A stretch of 59,584 bases of DNA from Phycisphaerae bacterium (GTDB taxonomy: Bacteria; Planctomycetota; Phycisphaerae; UBA1845): the NCBI GenBank assembly GCA_028289375.1, contig JANQQK010000039.1, positions 144,842-204,425 of the forward strand, written 5' to 3'. Under the pieces are notes generated by a model. It did not search any database. It saw only the letters and a list, made by a program, of their open reading frames with translations, and was not told the DNA's origin. Both the position numbers and the translations under genes were made by a program. Numbering within the stretch: the first letter of the stretch is position 1; each line of letters begins with the position of its first letter. Below, piece after piece: positions 35,273-44,700 of this stretch.

Positions 35273-36765
35273 GGTTGATTCTCTTTCACTGCTTCACCAG
35301 ATGGTGTGATCCATCGGGGTGCGAGCATCTGCTGGAGTTCGTTGGCAGCCTGCGCTTCGGCGAGCGTGGCGGTCAGGAGTTCGAGTTTGGTTTCGACGGC
35401 GCTGCTGATGGCATCGCGCAGGACGAGGACGTTGATTTCGCCAAGGTCGAGGAGTTCGCGCGTCTCGGCGACCTGCTGGTCGACCAGTGGTGCGACATCT
35501 TCAAGCAGCATGCGGCGTCGCTCGGCGGCGAACCGGAGACGCACCTCGACTCGGGCGAGTTGTGACATGACGGCTTCGATGGTGGCCTGCGCTTGGATGC
35601 GGGCGGCGTTGCGTTCCGCGAGTGCCTCGGCGATCGCCTGCCGGTTTCGGTTCCATAGCGGTAGCGGGAAACTGATGCCAAGCCCGAGTCGGGAGAAGCC
35701 TTCTTCGAGCGTGTAGCTGGGGCCGAGGTTGAGATCGGGAAACTGTTCGCGGATTTCCAGGCGCAGTCGCTGCTCGGCGGCATCGTATTGGGCACGGGCG
35801 GCTTGCAGGCGCGGATCGCGATCAAGGAGTATCTCGCGTCTGTCCTTGTCCTTTTGATCGATCGCGGCCAGGAACAGAGCTGGGATCAGATGGACGTCTG
35901 CTTCCGGCGATAACCCGAGTATTGCCATGAGTTCGAGCCTCTGGTCGGCGACGTTTCCCTCCAGTCCCTGCCGGACCGTTCGCTGACGTTGCAATTCGAT
36001 GTTGAGCAGGCGGGCGTCGGTGGGATTGAGTTCGCCGGCAGCGACCAACTGATCGGCGATGTTGGCGACGGCGGCGAGTTGTTGCAGGTAGTCGTTGATC
36101 ACCGTCAGGCGCTGCTGCGTCGTGGACCATTCCAGCCATGCCGAGCGAAGTCGGGTGAGCAGGTCCCATTCGGCGATGAGAATCTGTCGCCAGGAAGCGC
36201 GATACATCGCCCAAGACCAATCCTGCTCAACGGCCAGTCGTCCGGAGATGGGAATAGTGATGCTCAGGCTGGCGCCGCTCTCCCATGGCTCGTCGATGAA
36301 CTGTCCGCCGACACGACGGAATCCAGGCGGGGTGATTTCGAGTCCGCCCGGATTGATGCCGTCCAGCGACGGTCCGTCAAGTTGGAAGTTCGGCGTCGCG
36401 CCGCGATGCGTGAATCGCAATACCTGTGCCTGAAACCGTGGATCACGCCACCAGCCCGCTTCCTGAGCTGTCGCAAGCGGGACGTCGGCCTGGGCGCGGG
36501 CACGTCGCAATTGCGGGTTGAAGACGAGCGCGACGGCTTCGGCTTCGGAGAGGTTCAGCCCGTCGGCAGGGTTGTAGGGTGCGTCCGATTCTGCAGCGAT
36601 GAGTTGATTGGCGTAGGCTTTGACGGTCTCGCCTTCAATGTCGCGCATCGGCCAGCGCTGGAGATACTGCTCCATGGCGAGTGGCATCGGTTCATAGTTT
36701 GCGCAGCCGATGAGCCACGGCAAGCCGGCGATTGCGCATGCGGAAAGCTTTGTGATTCTGATCAT
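35269..36765 (-). CDS. TolC-like outer-membrane efflux factor
   Basis: 498-residue outer-membrane channel component, probably lipid-anchored (GLPWLIGCANYEP, lipobox L-I-G-C). The two-fold helical repeat of the TolC/CusC family is visible in LRRARAQADVPLATAQEAGW and, later, LRLEIREQFPDLNLGPSY and NRQAIAEALAERNAARIQAQ. The start at 36765 follows GGAGATCGT. It overlaps the adaptor gene by four bases and is second in the metal-efflux operon, 119 bases after a His-rich gene. Confidence 0.87.
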   Translation of the reverse strand: MIRITKLSACAIAGLPWLIGCANYEPMPLAMEQYLQRWPMRDIEGETVKAYANQLIAAESDAPYNPADGLNLSEAEAVALVFNPQLRRARAQADVPLATAQEAGWWRDPRFQAQVLRFTHRGATPNFQLDGPSLDGINPGGLEITPPGFRRVGGQFIDEPWESGASLSITIPISGRLAVEQDWSWAMYRASWRQILIAEWDLLTRLRSAWLEWSTTQQRLTVINDYLQQLAAVANIADQLVAAGELNPTDARLLNIELQRQRTVRQGLEGNVADQRLELMAILGLSPEADVHLIPALFLAAIDQKDKDRREILLDRDPRLQAARAQYDAAEQRLRLEIREQFPDLNLGPSYTLEEGFSRLGLGISFPLPLWNRNRQAIAEALAERNAARIQAQATIEAVMSQLARVEVRLRFAAERRRMLLEDVAPLVDQQVAETRELLDLGEINVLVLRDAISSAVETKLELLTATLAEAQAANELQQMLAPRWITPSGEAVKENQP

Positions 36766-36884
36766 ACGATCTCCACGGGTTCAATCATCGCGCATGAAAC
36801 AGCGTGACGGGACGAAGGGCCGCGCGTGAGAGATGGACGCCTTGCTTGGAAGCCATCAGTGCGCGCAGCCAGAAGCGCGGCGAA

Positions 36885-37292
36885 TCAGATCAGAAGTGGA
36901 AGTGTGATCGCGTGGAGACGCTGTGGCGGACGAAGTTCCACGGCTACCGATGCGGCCGCGAAATCGGATCGTTGCACACTCGAGACGGATACAACGCAGA
37001 TGGCGGCAGGGACGTCGACATCCAGAGCACGCTGTGACGCGATCTGCGATGGTGCGGATTCGTGAATATCACAGTGCGAGCAGTCGTCGCCCGATTCGTG
37101 ATCATGATGGTGTGGCGCATGGTGGTGATGATCTTCGCCTTGTGACGAATGCGCGTGACAGTGAGATGACATGCTTGCACAGTGCCCCACCGTCGCCTCG
37201 TCCAGCGCGTGGTGCAGGAGATGGCCATTCGCAGTGGAGAACTGCAGCAGCACGACAGTCCACGCGAGGAAAGATTGTTGCCGAGGCTTCAT
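36885..37292 (-). CDS. Small exported His-rich putative metal-binding protein
   Basis: 135 residues, start ATG at 37292 (a GTG lies just ahead at 37295). A signal peptide (FLAWTVVLLQFSTANG) is followed by a His/Asp/Cys-rich segment, HCASMSSHCHAHSSQGEDHH and HHAPHHHDHESGDDCSHCDI, and then a neutral tail of about 55 residues. There is no domain I recognise. It is first in the operation order with an RND metal efflux system, which suggests a periplasmic metal sensor, chaperone or buffer for the same cation. Nearest known analogues are small periplasmic metal-binding proteins such as CzcE or CusF, but similarity is compositional only. Confidence 0.68.
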   Translation of the reverse strand: MKPRQQSFLAWTVVLLQFSTANGHLLHHALDEATVGHCASMSSHCHAHSSQGEDHHHHAPHHHDHESGDDCSHCDIHESAPSQIASQRALDVDVPAAICVVSVSSVQRSDFAAASVAVELRPPQRLHAITLPLLI

Positions 37293-37533
37293 CACTGCCT
37301 GATTGCATCCACAGGCGGCTTAGGCGTCAAGGCAAAACGCCCTACCGTTACAGAACCGTGATCATCCGATCTCGGTGCATCGACCGATCGCGCGTGGTGA
37401 ATGATGCGAAAATGGGGCAGCAATCCGCGATTTCGGCCTGATTCCCCGGGGCTTCGGGAATTGGCTGGAATCGGGCACTGCATCAGGGCTACACTACGGA
37501 CTCGTGATTCTCTGACGCCCATTTGGTGTTTTC

Positions 37534-37974
37534 ATGTCCCCGGAAGCCTCAACAATCACGCGTCGACCAGAGCGTGATCAGCTCGGCGGCTGGCTCGGTG
37601 CACAGATCGGTGGCTCGTGCTGGATGCTGATCAGTGGATGTGTATTGATCGGGCTCGGTTCGCCATGGGCCGGGGCTGTCCAATTGCTGATCTTCTTGCT
37701 CGCCAATGTGGCGGCAACGTGGCTGTGGCGGCGATCGACGCCTGTTCCGGACCTCCGCAACTGGACGCAACTGGTCCTGGTTATGGGTGTCTGTACGCTG
37801 GCCACTCTCGTGGTCTACGACGTCATTGGCTTTTGTCCGGTTCTTGGGATGTCAGGAATCGATCGCATACCATTCTCGCCGAGTCTGTATGGTGCGCTGC
37901 TGGTGATCCCCGCGGCTTGGATCATGATCCGCTTGAACCACCGTCAACCGGCCCACCGACACGATGACGTGTAA
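37534..37974 (+). CDS. Hypothetical four-helix membrane protein
   Basis: 146-residue protein with four hydrophobic segments (about residues 27-45, 47-64, 80-98 and 117-134) and short charged ends. No family motif was recognised; a Cys pair (GSCWMLISGC) occurs in the first helix. It is divergent from the metal-efflux operon, with 241 bases between them, so a link to metal handling is possible but unsupported. The hairpin at 37998-38023 follows its stop; because the run of T is on the other strand, that hairpin mainly serves the convergent gene. Confidence 0.6.
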   Translation: MSPEASTITRRPERDQLGGWLGAQIGGSCWMLISGCVLIGLGSPWAGAVQLLIFLLANVAATWLWRRSTPVPDLRNWTQLVLVMGVCTLATLVVYDVIGFCPVLGMSGIDRIPFSPSLYGALLVIPAAWIMIRLNHRQPAHRHDDV

Positions 37975-37991
37975 TGTGATTGGATGCGCAC

Positions 37992-38023
37992 AAAAAAAGC
38001 GGCCGACCCATCGGTCGGCCGCT
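37992..38023 (-). terminator. Rho-independent terminator for the small lipoprotein gene
   Basis: A perfect 11-base inverted repeat (37998-38008 with 38013-38023, AGCGGCCGACC arms) has a four-base loop. On the minus strand it is followed by seven T (the plus strand shows A at 37992-37998). It lies 39 bases after the stop of the minus-strand gene at 38063. Confidence 0.92.
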
Positions 38024-38062
38024 CCAGCCGCTCATGATAGAGCGAAGCTGCGTTGGCGCGTC

Positions 38063-38323
38063 TTAGAACCAGAAGTCTGAATCGTCGAAGCCGGATCCAC
38101 AGCCGAAGCAACCCTCGTCCTCAAAACCTGATCCGCTGTCCATGTCGTCGAATCCGCCGCCCATGTCGAAGTCCCCGTCGACGAGTTCGCTGGCGACGAC
38201 TTCGGCCAACTGGAGCAACATGGCTTCATCGCAACCGGTGCTTGCGAAACCGCAGAAAGCCAAACCCATGATCATCAGTCCCGAAATCCAACCGTTGCGA
38301 CGCGTTTGAGCCTTGTTCGACAT
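38063..38323 (-). CDS. Small Asp/Gly/Phe-rich exported lipoprotein
   Basis: The ATG at 38323, with AGGAGA eight bases upstream, gives 86 residues. There is a hydrophobic signal (SGLMIMGLAFCGFASTGC; the Cys follows S-T-G, a non-ideal lipobox), a short helix (EAMLLQLAEVVASELVDG) and an acidic tail full of Asp, Gly, Phe and Ser with paired Cys (EGCFGCGSGFDDSDFWF). No family was recognised. It is a single gene with a strong terminator of its own, hinting at high expression. The tail could bind cations or form a disulfide. Confidence 0.68.
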   Translation of the reverse strand: MSNKAQTRRNGWISGLMIMGLAFCGFASTGCDEAMLLQLAEVVASELVDGDFDMGGGFDDMDSGSGFEDEGCFGCGSGFDDSDFWF

Positions 38324-38562
38324 TTTGGTGTCTCCTGTGTTGTTTCCCTTGCCGCCGACCCCCATGCCGACTGACACGTCGCTATGAAGCAACCGGCGTG
38401 CCAAAGTGAAAAACCGCGTTTTTGGGCCAGAAATGGGGGTTGGGCTTTCGGGCGAGCGCATTAATACCCATTGTTTTTGTCTAATTGGGGTTTTATACCC
38501 ATTCCTGCCGTCCCGGCGGGCTGTGCCAAACTATTGGATGCAGAGAACCATAAGAATACCGC

Positions 38563-38591
38563 TTGCCTTGGTGTAATCTGTACACTATATT
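38563..38591 (+). promoter_or_regulatory. Sigma-70 promoter of the NrtR-like operon
   Basis: TTGCCT at 38563-38568 and TATATT at 38586-38591 are separated by 17 bases, a good vegetative promoter in a GC-rich genome. The -10 box sits inside the palindrome ACACTA-TAT-TAGTGT, so a bound repressor would block it. The first gene starts at 38621. Confidence 0.6.
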
Positions 38592-38610
38592 AGTGTGCAA
38601 CGAACACTAA
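38582..38610. promoter_or_regulatory. Three-half-site operator, ACACTA/TAGTGT
   Basis: Three copies of one 6-base half-site occur in alternating orientation: ACACTA 38582-38587, TAGTGT 38591-38596 and ACACTA 38604-38609. The first two form a perfect palindrome with a three-base centre; the last two form TTAGTGT-N7-ACACTAA. They cover the -10 region and the start of the leader, just ahead of the ribosome site GGAGG (38611-38615). Autoregulation by the NrtR-like product of the next gene is the simplest reading. Confidence 0.65.
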
Positions 38611-38620
38611 GGAGGTCGGC

Positions 38621-39310
38621 ATGTGTCATTCGCCAACAGATCAACATATGGCCATCGCGGTCGACTGCGTGGTGTTTGGTCTTGATGATGAGGACTTGAA
38701 GGTCCTGCTCATTCAGCGGGACGCCGAACCGATGGCGGGTGTGTGGGCGCTTCCGGGCGGGTTCGTTCTGCCGGATGAGACGCTGGATGAGGCAGCATCT
38801 CGTGAATTGGCTGAGGAGACAGGGCTGACGCGGGTCTTTCTCGAGCAGTTGTATTCCTTCGGTGCGGTTGATCGTGATCCGCGGGGGCGGGTGGTGTCGG
38901 TGGCGTACTACGCGTTGGTGGCTTTGCGGGACCATCGGGTGCGGGCGGCGACGGACGCTCGGGATGTGGCATGGTTTGCGGCGGCAGACCTTCCGACCTT
39001 GGCATTTGATCACGAACACATACTCGACATGGGATTGCAACGGCTGAAGGGCAAGGTGCGGTATCAGCCGATCGGCTTTGAGCTGCTTCCGTCGAAGTTC
39101 ACCCTCTCACAGTTGCAGCGATTGTACGAAGTGATCCTCGAGCGTTCGCTCGATAAGCGCAACTTTCGCAAGAAGATCTTGGCGATGGGGATTCTGGAAG
39201 AGCTTGATGAGGTTGAGCAGGACGTGGCGCATCGGGCGGCGCGTTTGTATCGGTTTGATCCGGATAAGTATGCACGACTTGTTGAGGCAGGGTTCAGTTT
39301 TGAAGTGTGA
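38621..39310 (+). CDS. NrtR-like Nudix/winged-helix regulator
   Basis: 229 residues with a Nudix domain (about 10-145) and a C-terminal winged-helix region (about 155-225; [30 protein letters not shown]). This is the layout of NrtR, a repressor of NAD-biosynthesis genes that senses ADP-ribose-type ligands. The Nudix box is intact (G47-x5-E53-x7-R61-E62-L-x-E65-E66-x-G68), so hydrolase activity may survive. The ATG at 38621 follows GGAGG. It heads an operon with an SPFH protein and an NAD-kinase-like protein; the operator just upstream suggests self-repression. The Nudix/winged-helix call is strong, the ligand is inferred. Confidence 0.85.
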   Translation: MCHSPTDQHMAIAVDCVVFGLDDEDLKVLLIQRDAEPMAGVWALPGGFVLPDETLDEAASRELAEETGLTRVFLEQLYSFGAVDRDPRGRVVSVAYYALVALRDHRVRAATDARDVAWFAAADLPTLAFDHEHILDMGLQRLKGKVRYQPIGFELLPSKFTLSQLQRLYEVILERSLDKRNFRKKILAMGILEELDEVEQDVAHRAARLYRFDPDKYARLVEAGFSFEV

Positions 39311-39348
39311 CGGTTGTGGTTGGTTGGTATTGCGCGAGGAGGTGAATC

Positions 39349-40377
39349 ATGGCGGAGATCAGACGGGTTTTGGGATTTCGACATGTACGCAGTGAACCGT
39401 CGTCGCATTTGCTGGTGTATCGCAACGGCCGCCTGAAGGCGAGCGGTCGTGGCTTGACGGGTTGGTTCATGCCGTTGAGCACGAGCATTGCGGAGATTCC
39501 GGTGGACACGAGTGAGCTGACGTTTCTGGTTCAGGCACAGACGCGCGATTTTCAGGAGGTGACGGTTCAGGGAAGCGTTGGGTATCGCATTGTCCGGCCT
39601 GACGCGATGAGCGATGTTGTGGACTTCAGCATCGACCTGACGCGCGGCACGTACATCAAGGAGCCTCTGGAGCAGTTGGCGTCGTTTGTCATCGGGCAGT
39701 GCAAGCAGGTCACGGTGGGCAAGATCCTGCAGCATGACCTTCATCAGATTCTCGACGAAGGCGTCTTGTCCATTCGCTCCGTGATTGACTCATCGCTTCG
39801 CGCGAACGCGGCGATTGAGGGGATGGGGATGGAGATTCAGGACGTGCGCGTTGTCTGCATCGCACCTTCCGCGGAGATGGAGAAAGCCCTGTGCACGCCA
39901 GCACGGGAGTTGATTCAGCAGCAGGCGGATGAGGCGATGTTCCAACGACGTGCGATGGCGGTCGAGAAGGAGCGGGCGATCGGGGAGAATGAACTGCAGA
40001 GCAAGATCGAGCTATCGCGCAAGGAACAGAGCCTGATCGAACAGCAGGGTATGAATGACCGACGGCGGGCTGAGGAGGCGGCAGCGGCCCATCGCATCAA
40101 GGTTGATTCGCGGGTGGAGACGATTCGAACCGAGGCGGATGCGACGGCAGACCAGATCAGGCTCGTCGAGGGTGCGCGCGCGGAAGCGGAGAAGGAACGG
40201 CTGACGGCGTATGAGGCTGTGACGCCTGCGGTGCTGTTGGGCCTGGCGGCGCAGACCTTTGCTGAGAAGTTGCAGCACATCGAGCATGTCAGTGTAACAC
40301 CCGACATGTTGGCGCAGGGGGTGAAGAAGGTGATGGAGCACCTCGGTGGTCGCGGTTCGCAGGAGCAATCGTCATGA
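39349..40377 (+). CDS. SPFH/band-7 domain protein
   Basis: 342 residues. The SPFH domain occupies about 20-200 (RNGRLKASGRGLTGWFMPLS, VDTSELTFLVQAQTRDFQEV, VQGSVGYRIVRPDAM), followed by a long charged coiled coil (FQRRAMAVEKERAIGENELQ, AEEAAAAHRIKVDSRVETIR) and a short C-terminal segment (TPAVLLGLAAQTFAEKL). It has no clear N-terminal membrane helix, unlike flotillin or HflK, so it may bind membranes peripherally. SPFH proteins form rings or scaffolds that gather partners. AGGAGGTG six bases before the ATG gives a strong ribosome site. Its end overlaps the next gene by four bases, implying coupled, stoichiometric synthesis with an NAD-kinase-like protein. Confidence 0.85.
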   Translation: MAEIRRVLGFRHVRSEPSSHLLVYRNGRLKASGRGLTGWFMPLSTSIAEIPVDTSELTFLVQAQTRDFQEVTVQGSVGYRIVRPDAMSDVVDFSIDLTRGTYIKEPLEQLASFVIGQCKQVTVGKILQHDLHQILDEGVLSIRSVIDSSLRANAAIEGMGMEIQDVRVVCIAPSAEMEKALCTPARELIQQQADEAMFQRRAMAVEKERAIGENELQSKIELSRKEQSLIEQQGMNDRRRAEEAAAAHRIKVDSRVETIRTEADATADQIRLVEGARAEAEKERLTAYEAVTPAVLLGLAAQTFAEKLQHIEHVSVTPDMLAQGVKKVMEHLGGRGSQEQSS

Positions 40378-41366
40378 CAATGTCGATGCCGCAGGTGGTG
40401 ATGGTGACGCGCGAGACGGAGTATGACGCCCTGCTCGCGCGTCATGCGACGCACGATCAGGCTCGCTTCTTTCTGACGTCGCGTGCTCAGTCGATTGACT
40501 CTGTGAAAGCCGAGCATGACGCGCTGGGTGCGGTGCTGCAGCGGGTGTCGGCGGCCATTCCGACCACGTGGCGGCGGGCGTCGGTGAATCGAGGCGCGTT
40601 GGATCGTTTTCTGTTCACGCCTGAAGACATCGTGCTTGTGGTGGGCCAGGATGGTCTGGTGGCGAACGTGGCCAAGTACCTGAGTGGGCAACCTGTGATC
40701 GGCGTGAATCCGAATCCCGCTCGGTATGACGGGGTTCTGGTGCGTCATGACGTGGCGTCGGTGCCGGCGTTGTTGCGGGCAACAGCGAATGGGGGCGCGG
40801 CGTACGAGTCGCGCACGATGGTGCTGGCGAAGCTTGACGATGGTCAGGAGTTGCTGGGGCTGAACGAGGTTTTCATCGGGGTGCGTTCGCATCAATCGGC
40901 GCGATACACGATCTGTGCGAATGGTGCGGAAGAGCGACAGTCCTCATCGGGAATGATTGTGGCGACGGGGACGGGTGCGACGGGATGGGCACGGTCGATT
41001 CATCGTGAGCGTGGCTCGAATCTGGTGATGCCGTCTCCCGAGGCGGACGGGTTGATTTTCTTTGTTCGCGAAGCGTTTCCGAGTGTGGCGACGGGGACGT
41101 CGCTGACAGAGGGACTGCTGTCGCATGGCGGCCAACTGAAAATCCGGTCTGAGAATAAGGCGGGCGGAGTGATCTTCGCGGATGGCGTGGAACGGGATTG
41201 GCTTGCGTTTGAATGGGGCAGCACGGTTGAGGTTTCGGCTTCTGTTCAGAAGTTGCGTCTCGTGAGCAACGCTGTCGGGCGAATTTCTTCGAATCGGCGT
41301 GGCGACCTTGACAGGTCCAATCGGTTCGGTGTTGGTCGTCGCAAGGTCGTCGCCCGAACGTCGTAA
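40374..41366 (+). CDS. NAD kinase-like protein
   Basis: 330 residues with the ATP-NAD kinase fold: VLVVGQDGLVANVAKYL (90-103 region; family GGDGT becomes G-Q-D-G, with the catalytic Asp93 kept), VIGVNPNPARYDG, LGLNEVFIG (family NE motif), and GMIVATGTGATGWARS in place of the usual D-G-x-I-V-S-T-P-T-G-S-T. NAD kinases make NADP from NAD. An extra N-terminal segment of about 80 residues precedes the fold. Overlap with the SPFH gene (ATGA) and the NrtR-like regulator in the operon all point to nicotinamide-cofactor metabolism. Changed motifs leave open a different substrate or a sensor role. Confidence 0.78.
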   Translation: MTMSMPQVVMVTRETEYDALLARHATHDQARFFLTSRAQSIDSVKAEHDALGAVLQRVSAAIPTTWRRASVNRGALDRFLFTPEDIVLVVGQDGLVANVAKYLSGQPVIGVNPNPARYDGVLVRHDVASVPALLRATANGGAAYESRTMVLAKLDDGQELLGLNEVFIGVRSHQSARYTICANGAEERQSSSGMIVATGTGATGWARSIHRERGSNLVMPSPEADGLIFFVREAFPSVATGTSLTEGLLSHGGQLKIRSENKAGGVIFADGVERDWLAFEWGSTVEVSASVQKLRLVSNAVGRISSNRRGDLDRSNRFGVGRRKVVARTS

Positions 41367-41723
41367 TGCCGCGCTTCGCGTCCGCGAGAAGTCAAATACA
41401 TACCAAAGCTTGTCCGCCTGCCGTTGTTGCGACGCGGGCCTGCATCCTGATGAACCTGGGAGTCGGTGCAATGCAAACGGCAGCTTTGCTGGTGACGGCA
41501 TCGACCGCGTGAGGTTTGTTGTGCACACGCCAAACACTTGACCGGTGATTCAAGAAATCAAGGGCCATTGGACTTGGCTCAGAGATGTGCTACGATCCTG
41601 GTATTCACAAGTCGCGCTGGAATGGATGGGGCGGATCCGTTTTGGCCAAACTTCAGGCGTACCCCGAGTTGCTATTCCGAATCACGTGCGGGGTGCCTGA
41701 CAATCTTCATGGGGGCCATTCAG
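41367..41723 (+). other. Intergenic region, 357 bases
   Basis: This region lies between the NAD-kinase-like gene and the large secreted protein gene. I see no gene, hairpin terminator or repeat in it. Its only useful signal is the promoter candidate at 41568-41596. Open frame continuing upstream of 41724 is not accompanied by a ribosome site. Confidence 0.6.
41568..41596 (+). promoter_or_regulatory. Candidate promoter for the large secreted protein
   Basis: TTGGAC at 41568-41573, a 17-base spacer and TACGAT at 41591-41596, preceded by TG-C as in extended -10 promoters. The leader to the start at 41724 would be about 120 bases. This is the best-placed candidate in an otherwise featureless gap. 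Confidence 0.35.
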
Positions 41724-44700
41724 ATGCATGGACATGGATGTGGGTCGTTGGTGCGCGGTGGTTGGGTCTTGCTGAGTGCGTTGGGCTCTTGCCTGATCGG
41801 CGTTGATGCGACAATCGGGCAGACGCTTACGGGGCCTTTTCAGCCGTTCAATTCGTGGTGGCTTGATCCTGCGACGGGGCTTGGTGGTGTGACGCCCGGG
41901 GTACAAATCTGCATTGATCTTGATGGGAATGGCAGCACGGAGGCCTGCTACGATCGACCTGTGGTTCCTGCGGGCGGCCTGACGAATCTGCGGTTGTCGC
42001 CGACGCGGCGCATCCTGATGGCGTACGGCAATACGTCAGACTGCAGCGGGTCGAGCATGGTGCATTTCTTTGACGTGCCCGATCCACCGGCTTCTCTGAC
42101 GCTGATTGACAGCGCGTGCATTCCAAACAATGTCGGCACGATTGGCTTTTACGATACCGGGTTGTGTTGCAACGGGCTGGCGGACCTTTCGTGTCCGTCG
42201 TCGGGGCTGACGTGCGTGGATGGTGGTGGAAATGCGTTGTTGGGCGTTTCACCGCAGCGGATCGCGTATGTATCCGATTTGGGTGACCCGTTCACACAGC
42301 GCGTGCAGATCACGTGGTTTGACCTGAATGCGGGCGTGCATACTCAGACGTTTCCCGGCTTCAATTCGCAACTGCAACTCACGCGTGTGCCGGTTTCGCC
42401 ATATGGGGATGTGGCGTTTGTGCAGCATGATCTTGGCGGACCGCCGAATTCGGACTACACGGCGGTCGATCTTTGCGCTGGTGATCGGTTCGGCCAGCCG
42501 TTGAGCAGCAGCGTTGGTGGTGCGTTGTTTGACATCGATCCTCCGGTTGCAACGGCCGCGATGGCGGACGCGGGCGGCGGCAACTTTGTTGTCAGCGTGA
42601 TGCATCCTGATCTACTCGGTGGCCAACTCGATCTGAACTTCACGCCGTGTGGGGATGACCCTCCGCCTGTTGATGGCGCGTGCTGTCGGCTTGACGGGTG
42701 TTCGCTGGAGACGGTGGATGACTGCGAGTTGCTGACGGGGAGTTGGCTTGGGCCGGATACGGATTGCGGTGATTGTCCGACGGCGACGCTGACGTTGCAG
42801 GTGCAGGGGAACGGTTCGGTGAGTTCGTCGCCTTCGGGGATTTCATGTCCGTCTGACTGTGACGAAACATACGCGGTTGGCCAGGAGGTGACGCTGACCG
42901 CCTCGGCAGCGGGCGATTCGCTGTTTACGGGTTGGAGCGGTGCGTGCGGCGGGAACGATCCGATGATTTCGGTCGCGATGGATGGTGATCGGTTGTGCAT
43001 CGCGACGTTTGTGACCGTGGCGGACCTGTCGATCACGAAGGTGGATGATGTCGATCCAGTGACGGCTGGTGAGGCGTTGGGGTATACGCTGACGGTCTCG
43101 AACGCGGGGCCTGCTGACGCAACGAATGTCACGGTGAGCGATTCGTTGCCGAGCGGTGTGATGTTCGATGCCGGTGCATCGGATGGGTCGTGCGACATAT
43201 CGGGGAGTTTCGTGACGTGTGTGATCGGCGATTTGCCGGGCGGCGAGAACCGCGTGATTGCCATTGGTGTCGTGGTCGATCCGGAGACACGGGGGGCGTT
43301 GTTCAACACAGCGAGTGTGTCGGGCAGCGAGTTTGACAATGACATTTTCAACAACTCGTCCAATGCGTCGACCAGTGTTCAGGCGTTCGCGGACCTGTCG
43401 GTCACGAAGACGGGGCGCCCTGATCCGGTGGCGGCGGGCGGTACGCTGCTCTACGAGATTACGGTGTTCAACGCGGGACCATCGAGTGCGACGGGCGTCG
43501 ATGTCACGGATACGTTTCCGGCGGGCGTGACGCCGCTGAGCGACCCGGCGAATCCCGGATCGCTGACGTGCGACGTTGGTGGCGGGAGGGTCGGGGTCGG
43601 GGAGACGCTGTCGGTTTCGTTCTCAGCGCTGGTGGATGTGGGCGTGGCGGATGGGTCCATGCTGACCAACAGTGTCGAGGTATCTGCGAATGAGATTGAT
43701 CCTGATCCATCGAACAACATGGCGACGTTTGATTCGACGGTGAGCGGTCAGGTGTTTGCGCCGGCGGGTCCGACGTTTACGAAGGTGGCTGACACGGATA
43801 CGCCGATTCCGGGTGGTGTCGGAACGTTCACGAGCTTCGGCGTTCTGAACACGACGGCGATCAGCGAGGGCAACGTGACGTTCATCGGGCTTGGTGATCA
43901 GCAGGACGGGGTGTATTTCTGGAGCAACGGCGTGCTGAGCGTTGTGGCTGACGTGAACACGCCGATCCCAGGTGGTACGGGGAATTTTGGCGCTCCGCTC
44001 AACAACGGATTCAATCGGCCTACGATCGATGGGGAGGATGTTGCGTTCGGCGGGGCTAGCCAGACCGTCGCACAGCGTGGTGTTTACACGCGCGTCGATG
44101 GTGTGCTCGACGTTGTGGCGGACAAGACGACGATGCCGGTTGGTGCGTCGTTTCCTTTTTCGACGTTGGGATCGGCGTCGCTGGACGATGGCAACATTTC
44201 GTTCTGGGCGTTCGTTCCGGACTTTCCGATTCTTGAGGGGCTTTACTTCGGGAATCCGTCCGGCATCACGAAGATTGCCGATGAGACGACGTTCATTCCG
44301 GGGGGCGGGGGGCGATTTGAGGGCTTCAATCCAAACAGCCACCATCGCAATGGAACGGTTGTGTTCTACGGACTTGATTCTGCGTTTAACAGTGGATTGT
44401 ACCGGTGGGTTGGCGGCGTGCTCTCGGTGATCGCGAACCGGTTTACGCCGATTCCGGGGGGGACGGGCAACTTCGACTTCTTTCTCGAGCAGGTGTCGCA
44501 CGACGGATCGAACATTGCCTTCCGTGGCAACGATTCAACGCTACTGAATCCGGGTATCTACATGAACGACTGTGGTGGCCTTCGCGCGGTTGTGGATACG
44601 AGCACGCCGGTGCCGTGTGCGAATGGTATGTTCGAGGGCATCGGGGAGTTCGCTTCGCAGGGCGGCAGAACGGTGTTCACGGGTTCCGGTGGTGGATCGT

